From: Luteibacter sp.
Lineage (GTDB): Bacteria > Pseudomonadota > Gammaproteobacteria > Xanthomonadales > Rhodanobacteraceae
Direction: 5' to 3'
NCBI RefSeq assembly: GCF_009912395.1
Contig: NZ_WNDO01000003.1
Coordinates: 62,001 to 126,000 of the forward strand
Length of the DNA: 64,000 bases
Positions 34,491 through 44,132 of the stretch are shown in pieces. Position 1 is the first letter of the stretch; the number at the start of each line of letters is the position of its first letter. The notes beneath the pieces are model-generated. The model did not search any database. It was not told the origin of the DNA and worked only from the letters and a program-made list of their open reading frames with translations. The position numbers and the translations under genes are program-made.

Positions 34491-37358
34491 TTACCAGGCC
34501 ACCCGCACGCTCGCCGTCCCCGAACGCGAATGATCGCGGTCGGCGAAACGCTGATCCATGCCGAACGCCAGCTGCGTGCGTTCGTTCACGTCCCAGCCCA
34601 GCTGGATACCCGCCGTGGCCGCCTGGCGTGACAGGCCGATGCCTTCCACCGGCGCCCATTGCGAGAAGCCCGTGTAGCGCGCGGCGAACACCTCGCCCTT
34701 CGTAGCGAACGCATTCTGCCAACCCAGCTTCATGTCCAGACGCAACTTGCCGTAGGACGTGAACCAGGTGCTACCCGCGCGCAGGCCGATGCCGGCCTGC
34801 CAGCGCGAGGTGGTGTGATCGTTCGCGGTCAGACCGAAGCCGTCTCCGCCCAGTTCCTGGAAACCCGAGCGGTGGATGCTGGCGTACTGCACGTTGGCGA
34901 ACGGCGTCAGCGAGAACGCGCCCACCTGCGTGCGATAGCCGATCTCGCCGTACACGGCGTTGTAGCTACCATCGACATCGCTGCCCGTGAACGCAGCCTG
35001 GTCGCCGAACCGCAGCAGGCGGCGCGTATCGCCACGGAAGCTGCCGTAGCCCACGCGTCCCACCCCGTACCAGTTGGCGCCCTGGGCCCCCGCGTAGAAC
35101 GATCCTTCGGTGGCACGATTGCGCTGACGATCGAAGTTGCCCGAGAGCTGGCCCGAGCTGTTCATCTGCGCCACGGACACGCCCGCGAAACCGTTGCTGC
35201 CGATTTTCACGTCCTGGCCGATCATGCCGCCGGAGAGATTGAAGCCGACGTTACCGAAGCCACCGCGATCCAGTCCTCCCTGGTTGCTGAGCGACTGGGT
35301 CCATGCACCCCGTGCGTTGCCCTGGTCCAGATGCGCGACCAACGCATCGTTACCCGCGTCGATACCGGCCAGCGTCACCGCCGTACCCGCCGCGTACAAC
35401 TGGCCGGACAGGGAGTCGAGCGACTTGCGCACCGTGCCCACATCACCGGACTGCTGGAAATGACCGGCGGCAACCAACGTACCCGTCGCCACGCCGGCGC
35501 CGCCGGGCGACGCGAGCGCCGTATCGATCTGCGTGAACGCGGCGTCCATGCGCGTCGCCGACGATTGCGCGGCCAGCGACTCGGGCATCGACGACTGCGC
35601 CACCTTGTTGATGCTGATGTGCGAGGTGTCGAGCCAGACCTCGTTCGACGTGTACTGCAAGGTCGTGGACAGCAGGATCGACTTGTCCGTGGTAAACGTG
35701 TCGAACGTGTACTTGACGGCACCAGCGGAGATCACCGTCTGGTGGGCTGCCGGCACGTAGTTGCCGACCGTTCCCGCGACATGGAACTCGCCACCCAGGT
35801 AAGCCGTTCCACCCACGGTAAGTGGCGCGCCAAGCAACGCGCTGAACTGCGTCAGGGGCTGCTGGATGTAGTCGCCGTCGACGCGGATGGCATTGGTCGT
35901 CTGCACCGTCCCGTAACTGGTGAGTACCAGGTTGCCGTGGATGTCGCCGTGCGGAATGAACGTTGCCTTCTGCTGGACGCCAATCCTCCCCATGATGTCG
36001 CCCATCACTTCGAGGGTGGCGTTGCCCGTCACATTGGTACCGCCCGTAAACGTGTTGTGCTGTCCAGCCAGAACCAGCTTTCCGGAACCGGTCAGAGCGA
36101 GGCTACCTGCTCCCGAAATGTCATTGGAAAAAGTGTATTGATTGCCGCCCGGGTCCACGGAAAACGTGCCCCAGTCCAGTTTCGAGGGTCCCTTGATGGC
36201 CTTTCCGACGTTAAGCCGACCGTATCCGTAAATCGCATCCACGCCCGGATCGCCGATGTCGTCGGCCGTTCCCAGCAGGATCTGCCGAACGCTCCTTAGA
36301 TCCATCGTGGGAAATATGCTTACGACCGCCGCCGCAGCACCGGCAACCTGAGGCGCGGCGAATGACGTGCCTTGCCATGTATCGTAAACAGGCGCACCTG
36401 CCGTGGCCTTTGCGTCCAAGGTCACAATGGAACCTGGAGCGGCGAGACAATACTTGGCGGCCACGCCACAGCGGTTCGAGTATGAGGCAATGGTGTCCGG
36501 ATGGCTGCTATCCAGGGCAACCACCGTCAACCATCCATTTTCCAGGGCCGGGACACGCGTCGGCAGGGCGGCGACATCCGAGGGATTCGCCTTGCTGTCA
36601 TTACCTGCAGCGAAGACAAAAAGCTTGCCGAGCGTGGCGGCCTGATAAGCGTTCGCGAAGCTGTTCGTCGTCGCCGTCGCACTGGCATCCCAGTAAAGAC
36701 CGCCCCACGAATTGTTGATGATCGACGCACCGGCGGCGATCACATCCGCGTTGACCTTTCCGAGCGGATCGGCGGACGTCACCTTGTTGCCCTGTCCGCT
36801 TCCGTCATCGGTCGGCGGCTTGTCCGCGATGATGCGGGCACTGACGATATTCGCCTCCGGTGCGATACCACCGGCGAACTGGCCGACGGAGACGCCCGCC
36901 GCCACCTCGGCGACCGCCGTGCCATGCCCGACGACATCGCCGACGCTGAGGTCGTTGGTCGCCGGATCGACATACGTCAGGCTCTTCGTCACACGGCCCT
37001 GCAACGCGGGATTGCTGGCGATGACACCCGAGTCCACCAGCGCGATCGTGACGCCCTTGCCCTTCGCGCCAGCGGCCTGGGCCTCACGGGCGTGGGTCGC
37101 CGTCAGCTGGATGTCGAGCAGGGGATCGGTCGAGGGTGTCGACGGATTGGAGGGATTGGAAGGGCTCGAAGGATCGGACGGGTTCGAGGGATTCGAAGGC
37201 GTGGACGGATTCGAAGGCGTACCGGGTGAACTCGGCGACACCGGCGGAGGAATATTGAAGGTCGGTCGACCGCCACCACCGCCGCCGCACGCGGTCAGGC
37301 CGATACCTACGCAAACGGCCAGCGCGAGTTCGCGCTGGCGGAGCCCGTTGGACTGCAT
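34491..37358 (-). CDS. subtilase-family autotransporter (S8 peptidase)
   Basis: 955 aa. The N-terminus looks like a lipoprotein signal (LTACGG, Cys24) followed by poly-Gly and a Pro-Ser-Asn/Thr repeat linker (~41-77). The subtilase domain has the full triad: Asp109 (LVDSGV), His145 (VVGHGTAVAEVAAG) and Ser332 (GTSFAAPQVAGAAA), with the oxyanion Asn in AAGNDS. A passenger-type repeat (LVLAGQHNTFTGGTNVTGNA) and a beta-strand stalk lead to the C-terminal autotransporter barrel (~690-955), ending VRVAW. It is a probable surface-exposed or released serine protease. If Cys24 is lipidated, the passenger would be anchored. The segment ~36060-36700 is lower in GC than its neighbours. Confidence 0.93.
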   Translation of the reverse strand: MQSNGLRQRELALAVCVGIGLTACGGGGGGRPTFNIPPPVSPSSPGTPSNPSTPSNPSNPSDPSSPSNPSNPSTPSTDPLLDIQLTATHAREAQAAGAKGKGVTIALVDSGVIASNPALQGRVTKSLTYVDPATNDLSVGDVVGHGTAVAEVAAGVSVGQFAGGIAPEANIVSARIIADKPPTDDGSGQGNKVTSADPLGKVNADVIAAGASIINNSWGGLYWDASATATTNSFANAYQAATLGKLFVFAAGNDSKANPSDVAALPTRVPALENGWLTVVALDSSHPDTIASYSNRCGVAAKYCLAAPGSIVTLDAKATAGAPVYDTWQGTSFAAPQVAGAAAAVVSIFPTMDLRSVRQILLGTADDIGDPGVDAIYGYGRLNVGKAIKGPSKLDWGTFSVDPGGNQYTFSNDISGAGSLALTGSGKLVLAGQHNTFTGGTNVTGNATLEVMGDIMGRIGVQQKATFIPHGDIHGNLVLTSYGTVQTTNAIRVDGDYIQQPLTQFSALLGAPLTVGGTAYLGGEFHVAGTVGNYVPAAHQTVISAGAVKYTFDTFTTDKSILLSTTLQYTSNEVWLDTSHISINKVAQSSMPESLAAQSSATRMDAAFTQIDTALASPGGAGVATGTLVAAGHFQQSGDVGTVRKSLDSLSGQLYAAGTAVTLAGIDAGNDALVAHLDQGNARGAWTQSLSNQGGLDRGGFGNVGFNLSGGMIGQDVKIGSNGFAGVSVAQMNSSGQLSGNFDRQRNRATEGSFYAGAQGANWYGVGRVGYGSFRGDTRRLLRFGDQAAFTGSDVDGSYNAVYGEIGYRTQVGAFSLTPFANVQYASIHRSGFQELGGDGFGLTANDHTTSRWQAGIGLRAGSTWFTSYGKLRLDMKLGWQNAFATKGEVFAARYTGFSQWAPVEGIGLSRQAATAGIQLGWDVNERTQLAFGMDQRFADRDHSRSGTASVRVAW

Positions 37359-37560
37359 CTGGTTTTTCCCCCGAAATATGACGTCAATGTCGTGTGGCCA
37401 AGCCCTGGCCCATGGTGCAGGATGTTGCCACAGTCTTTGAGAATTTGCGTAAAGACTTGCGCCCCTGCCGCGGTGCAGATTGCCCCTCCCCCGGCGCCGC
37501 TGCGATACTCGACGGGTTTTCCACCCTGCGGGGTGGCCATCCGAGCATTACGGAGTCCCC

Positions 37561-38736
37561 ATGTCCGACATCGTCATCGCGGGTGCCAAGCGCACCGCCA
37601 TCGGTTCCTTCCTCGGCCAGTTCACCGGCGTGCCCTCGCCCGAACTCGGCGCCATCGCCATCAAGGCGGCCCTGGCGCAGTCCGGTATCGCTGCTGGCGA
37701 CGTGAGCGAGGTGATCATGGGTTGCGTGCTGCCGGGCAACCTCGGCCAGGCCCCCGCCCGCCAGGCGTCCCTGAAATCCGGCCTGCCGACCTCCGCCGGC
37801 TGCACCACGATCAACAAGGTATGCGGTTCCGGCATGAAGGCGCTGATGCTCGCTCACGACCTCATCAAGGCCGGTTCGGCCGACGTGATCGTCGCAGGCG
37901 GCATGGAGTCGATGACCAACGCCCCGCACATGGTGAACGCGCGCACCGGTATCCGCTACGGCGACGGCCAGCTCGTCGACCATATGGCGTGGGACGGCCT
38001 GACCAATCCGTACGATGGCAAGGCCATGGGCGTGTTCGGCGAGCAGTGCGCCGACAAGTACCACTTCACTCGTGAAGAACAGGACGCCTACAGCATCGCG
38101 TCGGTGGAGCGTGCCAAGGCCGCGATCGCTTCCGGCGCCTTCGCCAACGAGATCGTCCCCGTGACGGTGCAGGGGCGCAAGGGCGCTCAGGATTTCGCCG
38201 AAGACGAACAGCCGGGTCGCTCGGACGTTGCGAAGATCCCGACCCTGCGCGCCGCTTTCCGCAAGGAAAACAGCACCATCACCGCCGCCAGCTCGTCGAG
38301 CATTTCCGACGGCGCCGCCGCCATGATCGTGCTCTCCGCCGACGAAGCCAAGAAGCGTGGCGTCACGCCGCTGGCGCGTGTCGTGGCTCACACCACGCAT
38401 TCGCAGGAACCGGAATGGTTCACCACCGCGCCGGTCGGCGCGATCCAGAAGGTGCTCGACAAGGCCGGCTGGAAGGCCTCCGAGGTCGATCTTTTCGAGG
38501 TGAACGAAGCCTTCGCCGTGGTGCCGATGGCCGTGATGCGCGAGCTGGGCGTGTCGCACGAAAAGATGAACGTCAACGGTGGTGCCTGCGCACTGGGTCA
38601 CCCGATCGGCGCCAGCGGCGCCCGTATCGTGGTCACTCTTCTCAATGCGTTGACGGCCCGTGGGGCAAAAAGGGGCGTCGCAGCGCTTTGTATCGGCGGC
38701 GGCGAGGCAACGGCGATCGCCATCGAAGTGGTGTGA
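37561..38736 (+). CDS. acetyl-CoA C-acetyltransferase (thiolase)
   Basis: 391 aa thiolase. Nucleophile Cys88 lies in NKVCGSGMKA, His347 in GGACALGHPIGASGAR, and the second active-site Cys377 in LCIGGGEA. Length and motifs match the biosynthetic/degradative acetoacetyl-CoA thiolases. In this neighbourhood it could handle the acetoacetyl-CoA formed at the end of leucine breakdown. It is divergent from the autotransporter with a ~200-bp gap in which no gene is seen. Confidence 0.92.
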   Translation: MSDIVIAGAKRTAIGSFLGQFTGVPSPELGAIAIKAALAQSGIAAGDVSEVIMGCVLPGNLGQAPARQASLKSGLPTSAGCTTINKVCGSGMKALMLAHDLIKAGSADVIVAGGMESMTNAPHMVNARTGIRYGDGQLVDHMAWDGLTNPYDGKAMGVFGEQCADKYHFTREEQDAYSIASVERAKAAIASGAFANEIVPVTVQGRKGAQDFAEDEQPGRSDVAKIPTLRAAFRKENSTITAASSSSISDGAAAMIVLSADEAKKRGVTPLARVVAHTTHSQEPEWFTTAPVGAIQKVLDKAGWKASEVDLFEVNEAFAVVPMAVMRELGVSHEKMNVNGGACALGHPIGASGARIVVTLLNALTARGAKRGVAALCIGGGEATAIAIEVV

Positions 38737-38895
38737 ACCCGACGTCGAGAAAAAACGGTCGTATCGAAATAATCACGCGGATTCCATCGGTTTTAATGAC
38801 CCCTGAAGGCCGCGCCGATAATCGGTAGCCACACAGATACATCTGAGCTATTACTACGGCCGCCTAACGGCATTCCACGGCTAAGGAGAAACACA

Positions 38896-39261
38896 ATGAA
38901 TTTGACGCGTACCCTTCTCGCCTCTGCGCTCGTCGCGCTCCTGGCAGCATGCAGCAACGGCGCGCAGGATTCCGCGCAAGACGCCCAGAAGTCGGCTGCG
39001 GATGCCCAGCAGCAGGCTGACAAGGCACAGCAGGCCGCCGACCAGTCGCAGAACGCCGCGACCTCGCAGGCCGCCGACCAGGCTCAGCAGTCCGCCGACC
39101 AGGCCAAGGACGCCGCCGCCCAGGCCCAGGCCGCTGCTTCGTCCTCCACCGGCGCCGCCAAGGACGCCGCTTCCAACGCCGCGGACCAGGCCGACAAGTC
39201 GGCTGACCAGGCCAAGGATGCCGCTTCCAACGCCAATAGCGCGAAGGACGACAAGAAGTAA
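38896..39261 (+). CDS. alanine-zipper lipoprotein (Lpp/OprI-like analogue)
   Basis: 121 aa. The lipoprotein signal ends LLAACS (Cys19). The mature ~103 residues use only Ala, Asp, Gln, Ser, Asn, Lys, Gly and Thr, with ADQAKDAA repeated and Ala spaced as in an alanine coiled coil. There is no other hydrophobic, aromatic or Arg residue. The C-terminus is KDDKK. This resembles murein lipoproteins (Lpp, OprI), whose terminal Lys is linked to peptidoglycan, though it is longer than they are. A strong AAGGAG site and a strong terminator suggest high expression. The Lpp-like role is inference. Confidence 0.8.
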   Translation: MNLTRTLLASALVALLAACSNGAQDSAQDAQKSAADAQQQADKAQQAADQSQNAATSQAADQAQQSADQAKDAAAQAQAAASSSTGAAKDAASNAADQADKSADQAKDAASNANSAKDDKK

Positions 39262-39280
39262 TCGGGCCTATCGCCCTGAA

Positions 39281-39308
39281 ACGGCCGCCGCAAGGCGGCC
39301 GTTTTTTT
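39281..39308 (+). terminator. intrinsic terminator of the lipoprotein gene
   Basis: The stem ACGGCCGCC/GGCGGCCGT with a GCAA tetraloop is followed by seven T. It starts 20 bp after the stop codon. Confidence 0.94.
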
Positions 39309-39399
39309 ATGCCCTGCCGCATGCCCCCTACCGCAGCGCAGCGTTCGCGTGACGATCGACCCCGCTATGATGGCCGTTTCGTCCGTTCGCGAAGCCCCC

Positions 39400-41007
39400 A
39401 TGCCCATCCTCACCTCGCAGATCGACACCCGTTCCGCCGATTTCCAGGCTTCGAGCCTGCGCCTGCGTACGCTCACCGACGACCTGCGCGATACGTTGAA
39501 GCGCACGGCCGAGGGCGGTGGCGCCAAGGCGCGTGAAAAGCATGTCGCCCGCGGCAAGCTGCTGCCGCGAGAGCGCATCCGCGCCCTGCTCGACCCGGGT
39601 TCGCCGTTCCTGGAAATCGCCCCGCTTGCCGCCCACGGCATGTACGACGATGCCGCGCCAGCGGCCGGCGTCATCGCCGGCATCGGTCGGGTGATGGGCC
39701 AGGAAGTCGTGGTGCTGGCCAACGACGCCACGGTGAAGGGCGGCACGTATTTCCCGATGACGGTGAAAAAACACCTGCGCGCGCAGGAAGTCGCGATGGA
39801 AAATCGTCTGCCGTGCATCTACCTGGTGGATTCCGGCGGCGCGTTCCTGCCCCTGCAGGACGAAGTCTTCCCCGATCGCGAACACTTCGGTCGCATCTTC
39901 TACAACCAGGCGCGCATGAGCTCGCAGGGTATTCCGCAGATCGCCGTGGTGATGGGTTCATGCACCGCAGGTGGTGCGTACGTTCCGGCGATGAGCGACG
40001 AGACGATCATCGTGCGCGAACAGGGCACGATCTTCCTCGGCGGTCCGCCACTGGTGAAGGCGGCCACCGGTGAAGTGGTGGATGCCGAGGCGCTGGGCGG
40101 CGCCGACGTGCACACGTCGGTGTCCGGCGTGGCCGACCATTTCGCGGAAAACGACACCCACGCGCTCGCCATCGCCCGCGACATCGTCGGCTCGCTCAAT
40201 CGCGTGAAGCAGGTGCCGCTGGCCCTGCGTACCCCCATCGAGCCGCGTTTCGCCGCCGACGAACTTTACGGCGTGATTCCGGAGGACACCCGTCGCCCCT
40301 TCGACATCCGCGAGGTGATCGCGCGCATCGTCGACGATTCCGAATTCCACGAATTCAAGGCGCGCTACGGCAAGACGCTGGTGACGGGCTTCGCCCATAT
40401 CCACGGGTATCCGGTGGGCATCGTCGCCAACAACGGCATCCTGTTCGGTGAATCCGCGCAGAAGGGCGCGCACTTCATCGAACTGTGCAACCAGCGCAAC
40501 GTACCGCTGGTGTTCCTGCAGAACATCACCGGCTTCATGGTCGGTCGCAAGTACGAGAACGGCGGCATCGCAAAGGACGGTGCGAAGATGGTCACCGCCG
40601 TCGCCTGCTCGCATGTGCCCAAGTTCACCGTGGTGATCGGCGGCAGCTTCGGCGCCGGTAACTACGCGATGTGCGGCCGCGCCTATGGCGCCCGTTTCCT
40701 GTGGATGTGGCCCAATGCACGCATCAGCGTCATGGGTGGCGAACAGGCGGCGTCCGTGCTGGCCACCGTGCGTCGCGACGGTATCGAAGCGGGCGGTGGC
40801 CAGTGGAGCGCGGAGGAAGAAGAGGCCTTCAAGGCACCCGTCCGCGAGCAGTACGAACGCCAGGGTCATCCGTACTACGCCAGTGCCCGTCTGTGGGACG
40901 ACGGCATCATCGATCCGGCGGATACGCGCCGCGTGCTCGGGCTGGCGATTTCGGCGTCGATGAATGCGCCGATCGAGCAGGGGCGGTTCGGCGTGTTCCG
41001 TATGTAA
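39400..41007 (+). CDS. methylcrotonyl-CoA carboxylase beta subunit (carboxyltransferase)
   Basis: 535 aa, the exact length class of methylcrotonyl-CoA carboxylase beta. [71 protein letters not shown] and [15 protein letters not shown] are carboxyltransferase motifs of the MCC type. It transfers CO2 from biotin to 3-methylcrotonyl-CoA. The biotin-carrying alpha subunit is not found in the window and must be elsewhere. The ATG at 39400 gives the family N-terminus; the longer frame from 39349 is not supported. A REP pair follows. Confidence 0.9.
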   Translation: MPILTSQIDTRSADFQASSLRLRTLTDDLRDTLKRTAEGGGAKAREKHVARGKLLPRERIRALLDPGSPFLEIAPLAAHGMYDDAAPAAGVIAGIGRVMGQEVVVLANDATVKGGTYFPMTVKKHLRAQEVAMENRLPCIYLVDSGGAFLPLQDEVFPDREHFGRIFYNQARMSSQGIPQIAVVMGSCTAGGAYVPAMSDETIIVREQGTIFLGGPPLVKAATGEVVDAEALGGADVHTSVSGVADHFAENDTHALAIARDIVGSLNRVKQVPLALRTPIEPRFAADELYGVIPEDTRRPFDIREVIARIVDDSEFHEFKARYGKTLVTGFAHIHGYPVGIVANNGILFGESAQKGAHFIELCNQRNVPLVFLQNITGFMVGRKYENGGIAKDGAKMVTAVACSHVPKFTVVIGGSFGAGNYAMCGRAYGARFLWMWPNARISVMGGEQAASVLATVRRDGIEAGGGQWSAEEEEAFKAPVREQYERQGHPYYASARLWDDGIIDPADTRRVLGLAISASMNAPIEQGRFGVFRM

Positions 41008-41012
41008 TGCCC

Positions 41013-41059
41013 TATAGGAGCGCGCTTGCGCGCGATCGCGCGCAAGCGCGCTCCTACAA
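41013..41059. repeat. REP-like inverted pair
   Basis: TATAGGAGCGCGCTTGCGCG followed directly by the inverted copy ending CGCGCTCCTACAA, with no spacer. It lies six bases after the carboxyltransferase stop codon. Confidence 0.87.
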
Positions 41060-41131
41060 TCGCTATGAGGAATGGCGGGTAAACCCCTGCCCCATCGACA
41101 TTCCCGACCGGCGTGCTAACCTCGCCGGTCC

Positions 41132-42475
41132 ATGTCCGATCTCGACCGCAACACGCCCCACGTCTTCACGCCTTCCGGTCTGAACCGGCTGGTGCGGGAC
41201 TTGCTGGAAGACGCCCTGCCTGTCGGCGTCTGGGTCGAAGGTGAGTTGTCGAATGTCTCGCGACCGTCATCCGGCCACCTGTATTTCATCCTGAAGGATG
41301 CCGGCGCCCAGGTGCGCTGTGCCATGTTCCGCATGGCCGCCTCGCGACTGCGCTTCCGTCCCGTGGATGGCATGCACGTGCTGATGCGGGCCAAGGTCGG
41401 CCTCTACGAAGCACGCGGTGAATTCCAGTTGGTCGCCGACCACATGGAGCCCGCCGGCGAAGGCGCGTTGCAGCGCGAATTCGAGCAGCTCAAGGCCCGT
41501 CTCGGCGCCGAGGGGCTGTTCGACCCCGAGCGCAAGCGCGCCCTGCCCACCTTTCCCAAGCGGATCGGCGTCATCACCTCGCCGTCCGGCACCGCGATCC
41601 GCGACGTGCTCAGCGTGCTGGGCAGGCGCTTCAGCCTGGCCGAGGTTGAGGTGCTGCCCGTCCCCGTTCAGGGTCGCGAGGCCCCGCCCGCCATCGCCTC
41701 AATGCTGCGCAGCGCCTCGGCAAGCGGCCGCTACGACGTGCTGCTGGTCACCCGCGGCGGCGGCTCCCTGGAAGACCTCTGGGCCTTCAACGATGAGGCT
41801 GTCGCACGCGCCATCCACGCCAGCGACGTCCCGGTCGTCTCCGCGGTCGGTCATGAGGTGGACTTCACCATCGCCGATTTCGTCGCCGACCTGCGCGCGG
41901 CCACGCCGTCAGCCGCCGCCGAGTTGCTGGTGCCCGACGGGGCGGACCTGGAACGCCGCCTCAAACACCTGCGCCAGCGCATGGCCACCCTCGTCTCCCG
42001 CCGCCTCCAGGCCGCCGCCCAGCGCGCCGATCATTGGCAGGCTCGCTTGAATGCCCAGCGCCCCCAAGCCCGCCTGGCCCGTGACGCGCAGCGCCTGGAA
42101 GCCCTGCGTCGCCGGCTGCACATGACCATCGGGCAAGCCAACGCCCTGCGCCAGGCCCGCCTGGAGCGCCTCCAGACCCGTCTGGCCGCCCGCCACCCCC
42201 GTCTTCGGCTCGAACCCTCGAAAGCCCGCCTGGACCAGCTGAGCCAGCGCATGCGCGCCGCCATCGCCCGGCGGCTGGAGCGCGATCGCCTGCGCGTGGC
42301 CCAGCAGGGCCGCACCCTGCATGCCGTGAGCCCCCTGGCCACCCTGGAGCGCGGCTACGCCATCGTCTTCGACCAGCGCGACGCCATCGTCCGCCGCGCC
42401 AGCGATGTGGCGGTAGGCGAAAGCGTGCGAGTGATGCTGGGCGAAGGCGAGCTGACCCTGCGCCGCGACGACTGA
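41132..42475 (+). CDS. xseA: exodeoxyribonuclease VII large subunit
   Basis: 447 aa. The N-terminal OB fold (PVGVWVEGELSNVSRP; LYFILKDAGAQVRCAMFR) is followed by the catalytic domain with IGVITSPSGTAIRDVLSVL, VLLVTRGGGSLEDLWAFND and SAVGHEVDFTIADFVADLRA, and a long helical region with the Gly-rich end PLATLERGYAIV. With XseB it degrades single-stranded DNA into oligonucleotides in repair. It is a single gene here; xseB is not nearby. A REP pair follows 15 bp downstream. Confidence 0.97.
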   Translation: MSDLDRNTPHVFTPSGLNRLVRDLLEDALPVGVWVEGELSNVSRPSSGHLYFILKDAGAQVRCAMFRMAASRLRFRPVDGMHVLMRAKVGLYEARGEFQLVADHMEPAGEGALQREFEQLKARLGAEGLFDPERKRALPTFPKRIGVITSPSGTAIRDVLSVLGRRFSLAEVEVLPVPVQGREAPPAIASMLRSASASGRYDVLLVTRGGGSLEDLWAFNDEAVARAIHASDVPVVSAVGHEVDFTIADFVADLRAATPSAAAELLVPDGADLERRLKHLRQRMATLVSRRLQAAAQRADHWQARLNAQRPQARLARDAQRLEALRRRLHMTIGQANALRQARLERLQTRLAARHPRLRLEPSKARLDQLSQRMRAAIARRLERDRLRVAQQGRTLHAVSPLATLERGYAIVFDQRDAIVRRASDVAVGESVRVMLGEGELTLRRDD

Positions 42476-42490
42476 GACCCTCTCTCTTTC

Positions 42491-42556
42491 TGTAGGAGCG
42501 CGCTTGCGCGCGATGGGGTGTGCGGCAACGTCCATCGCGCGCAAGCGCGCCCCTAC
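42491..42556. repeat. REP-like inverted pair
   Basis: Two inverted cores (TGTAGGAGCGCGCTTGCGCG and the complementary end GCAAGCGCGCCCCTAC) separated by ~20 bp, between xseA and an aldehyde dehydrogenase gene. One arm carries a T-to-C change in CTCCTAC. Confidence 0.87.
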
Positions 42557-42629
42557 CGATAGGAGGGGCGACGATACGCCTCACGACACCTGAACGCGTT
42601 CGGGTCGATCATGATGGGTATCGTTTCAT

Positions 42630-42635
42630 GGAGGG
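42630..42635 (+). promoter_or_regulatory. Shine-Dalgarno that decides the dehydrogenase start
   Basis: GGAGGG lies 8 bases before ATG 42644 but only 2 before ATG 42638, and within or after the ATGs at 42611 and 42614. The downstream start is therefore preferred. Confidence 0.6.
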
Positions 42636-42643
42636 CCATGCCC

Positions 42644-44074
42644 ATGCTCGCCAAGAGCTATCCCTATTACCTCGCCAACAAGCCCGTGAAGGGCAAGGCG
42701 AAGCTCGACGTCACCGACAAGTACACCGGCAAGGTCGCCACGCGCGTCGCCCTGCCCGACGCGAACGCGCTGGAACAGGCTATCGCCGCCGCGACGGCTG
42801 CGGCGCCCGCGATGAAGCGCTTCAAGCCCTACGAGCGCCAGGCCGTGCTCGAGCATTGCGTGAAGCGCTTTCGCGAACGCCAGGACGAACTCGCCTATGC
42901 CCTATGCGTCGAAGCCGGTAAGCCGATCAAGGACGCCGTCGGCGAAGTCACCCGCCTGATCGAGACCTTCAAGATTGCCGCCGAAGAAGCCATGCGCATC
43001 AACGGCGAAACGATCAACCTGGAAATCTCCCAGCGCAGCGCCGGCTATCACGGTTACACCCGCCGCGTACCGCTAGGCCCCGTCTCGTTCATCACGCCGT
43101 TCAACTTCCCCTTGAACCTCGTCGCCCACAAGGTCGCCCCGGCTATCGCCGCCGGCTGCCCCTTCGTGCTGAAGCCCGCCGAACGCACACCGTTGGGTGC
43201 GCTGATCATCGGCGAGATCCTCGCCGAGACGAACCTGCCCAAGGGTGCGTTTTCCGTGCTGCCGATGGAGGGCCGCGACGCCGAGGCGCTGGTCACCGAT
43301 CCGCGCCTGAAGCTACTGTCCTTCACCGGTGGGCTAATCGGCTGGGACCTGAAGGCCAAGGCCGGTCACAAGAAGGTCACGCTGGAACTCGGCGGCAACG
43401 CGGCCTGCATCATCGACGCCGACCAGGGACCGCATCTGGACGCCGTGGTGGATCGCCTCGTCTTCGGCGCGTTCTACCAGTCGGGCCAGAGCTGCATCAG
43501 CGTGCAGCGCATCCTCGTCCACGACGACGTCTACGACGCGCTGCGCCGCAAGCTGGTGGCGAAGGTGAAAACGCTCAAGGCCGGCGATCCGAAGAAGAAG
43601 AGCACCTTCCTCGGCCCCATGATCGACGAAGCCGCCGCCACGCGCCTGGAAGGCTGGGTCGCCGAGGCGAAGAAGGCGGGAGCCAAGGTTCTCTGCGGCG
43701 GCGGTCGCAAGGGCGCCATGCTGGAAGCCACCCTGCTGGAGAACGTGCCGCACGACGCGAAGCTGCAGCGTATGGAGGCCTTCGGCCCCGTCGCGCTGCT
43801 GCAGCGCTTCATGACCTTCGATGAAGCCATCGCCACCGTCAACGATTCCGACTTCGGCCTGCAGGCTGGCGTGTTCACGGATAACCTGCGTCACGCCATG
43901 CGCGCCTGGGACGAGCTGGACCAGGGTGGCGTGATCGTCAACGATGTGCCGAGCTTCCGCGTCGACAACATGCCCTATGGCGGCTCCAAGTCGTCAGGCA
44001 TCGGCCGCGAAGGCGTGCGCTACGCCATCGAGGACATGACCGACATCCGCCTGATGGTCATCCGTGACGCCTGA
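42644..44074 (+). CDS. aldehyde dehydrogenase family protein
   Basis: 476 aa. Glu248 is in VTLELGGNAA, Cys284 in QSGQSCISVQRI; FITPFNFPLNLVAHK and LSFTGGLIGWDLKAKA form the cofactor site. The second motif reads TGGLIGW instead of the more common TGS. It resembles the lactaldehyde/glyceraldehyde-type branch of the superfamily, but the substrate is not fixed by sequence. It is a single gene, between a REP pair and a lipase-like gene. Confidence 0.9.
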   Translation: MLAKSYPYYLANKPVKGKAKLDVTDKYTGKVATRVALPDANALEQAIAAATAAAPAMKRFKPYERQAVLEHCVKRFRERQDELAYALCVEAGKPIKDAVGEVTRLIETFKIAAEEAMRINGETINLEISQRSAGYHGYTRRVPLGPVSFITPFNFPLNLVAHKVAPAIAAGCPFVLKPAERTPLGALIIGEILAETNLPKGAFSVLPMEGRDAEALVTDPRLKLLSFTGGLIGWDLKAKAGHKKVTLELGGNAACIIDADQGPHLDAVVDRLVFGAFYQSGQSCISVQRILVHDDVYDALRRKLVAKVKTLKAGDPKKKSTFLGPMIDEAAATRLEGWVAEAKKAGAKVLCGGGRKGAMLEATLLENVPHDAKLQRMEAFGPVALLQRFMTFDEAIATVNDSDFGLQAGVFTDNLRHAMRAWDELDQGGVIVNDVPSFRVDNMPYGGSKSSGIGREGVRYAIEDMTDIRLMVIRDA

Positions 44075-44132
44075 CACGAAGGCTACACGCTAGGGCAGTT
44101 ACGCTGTTGCTTCCTCCCGATGGAAGCGACAC

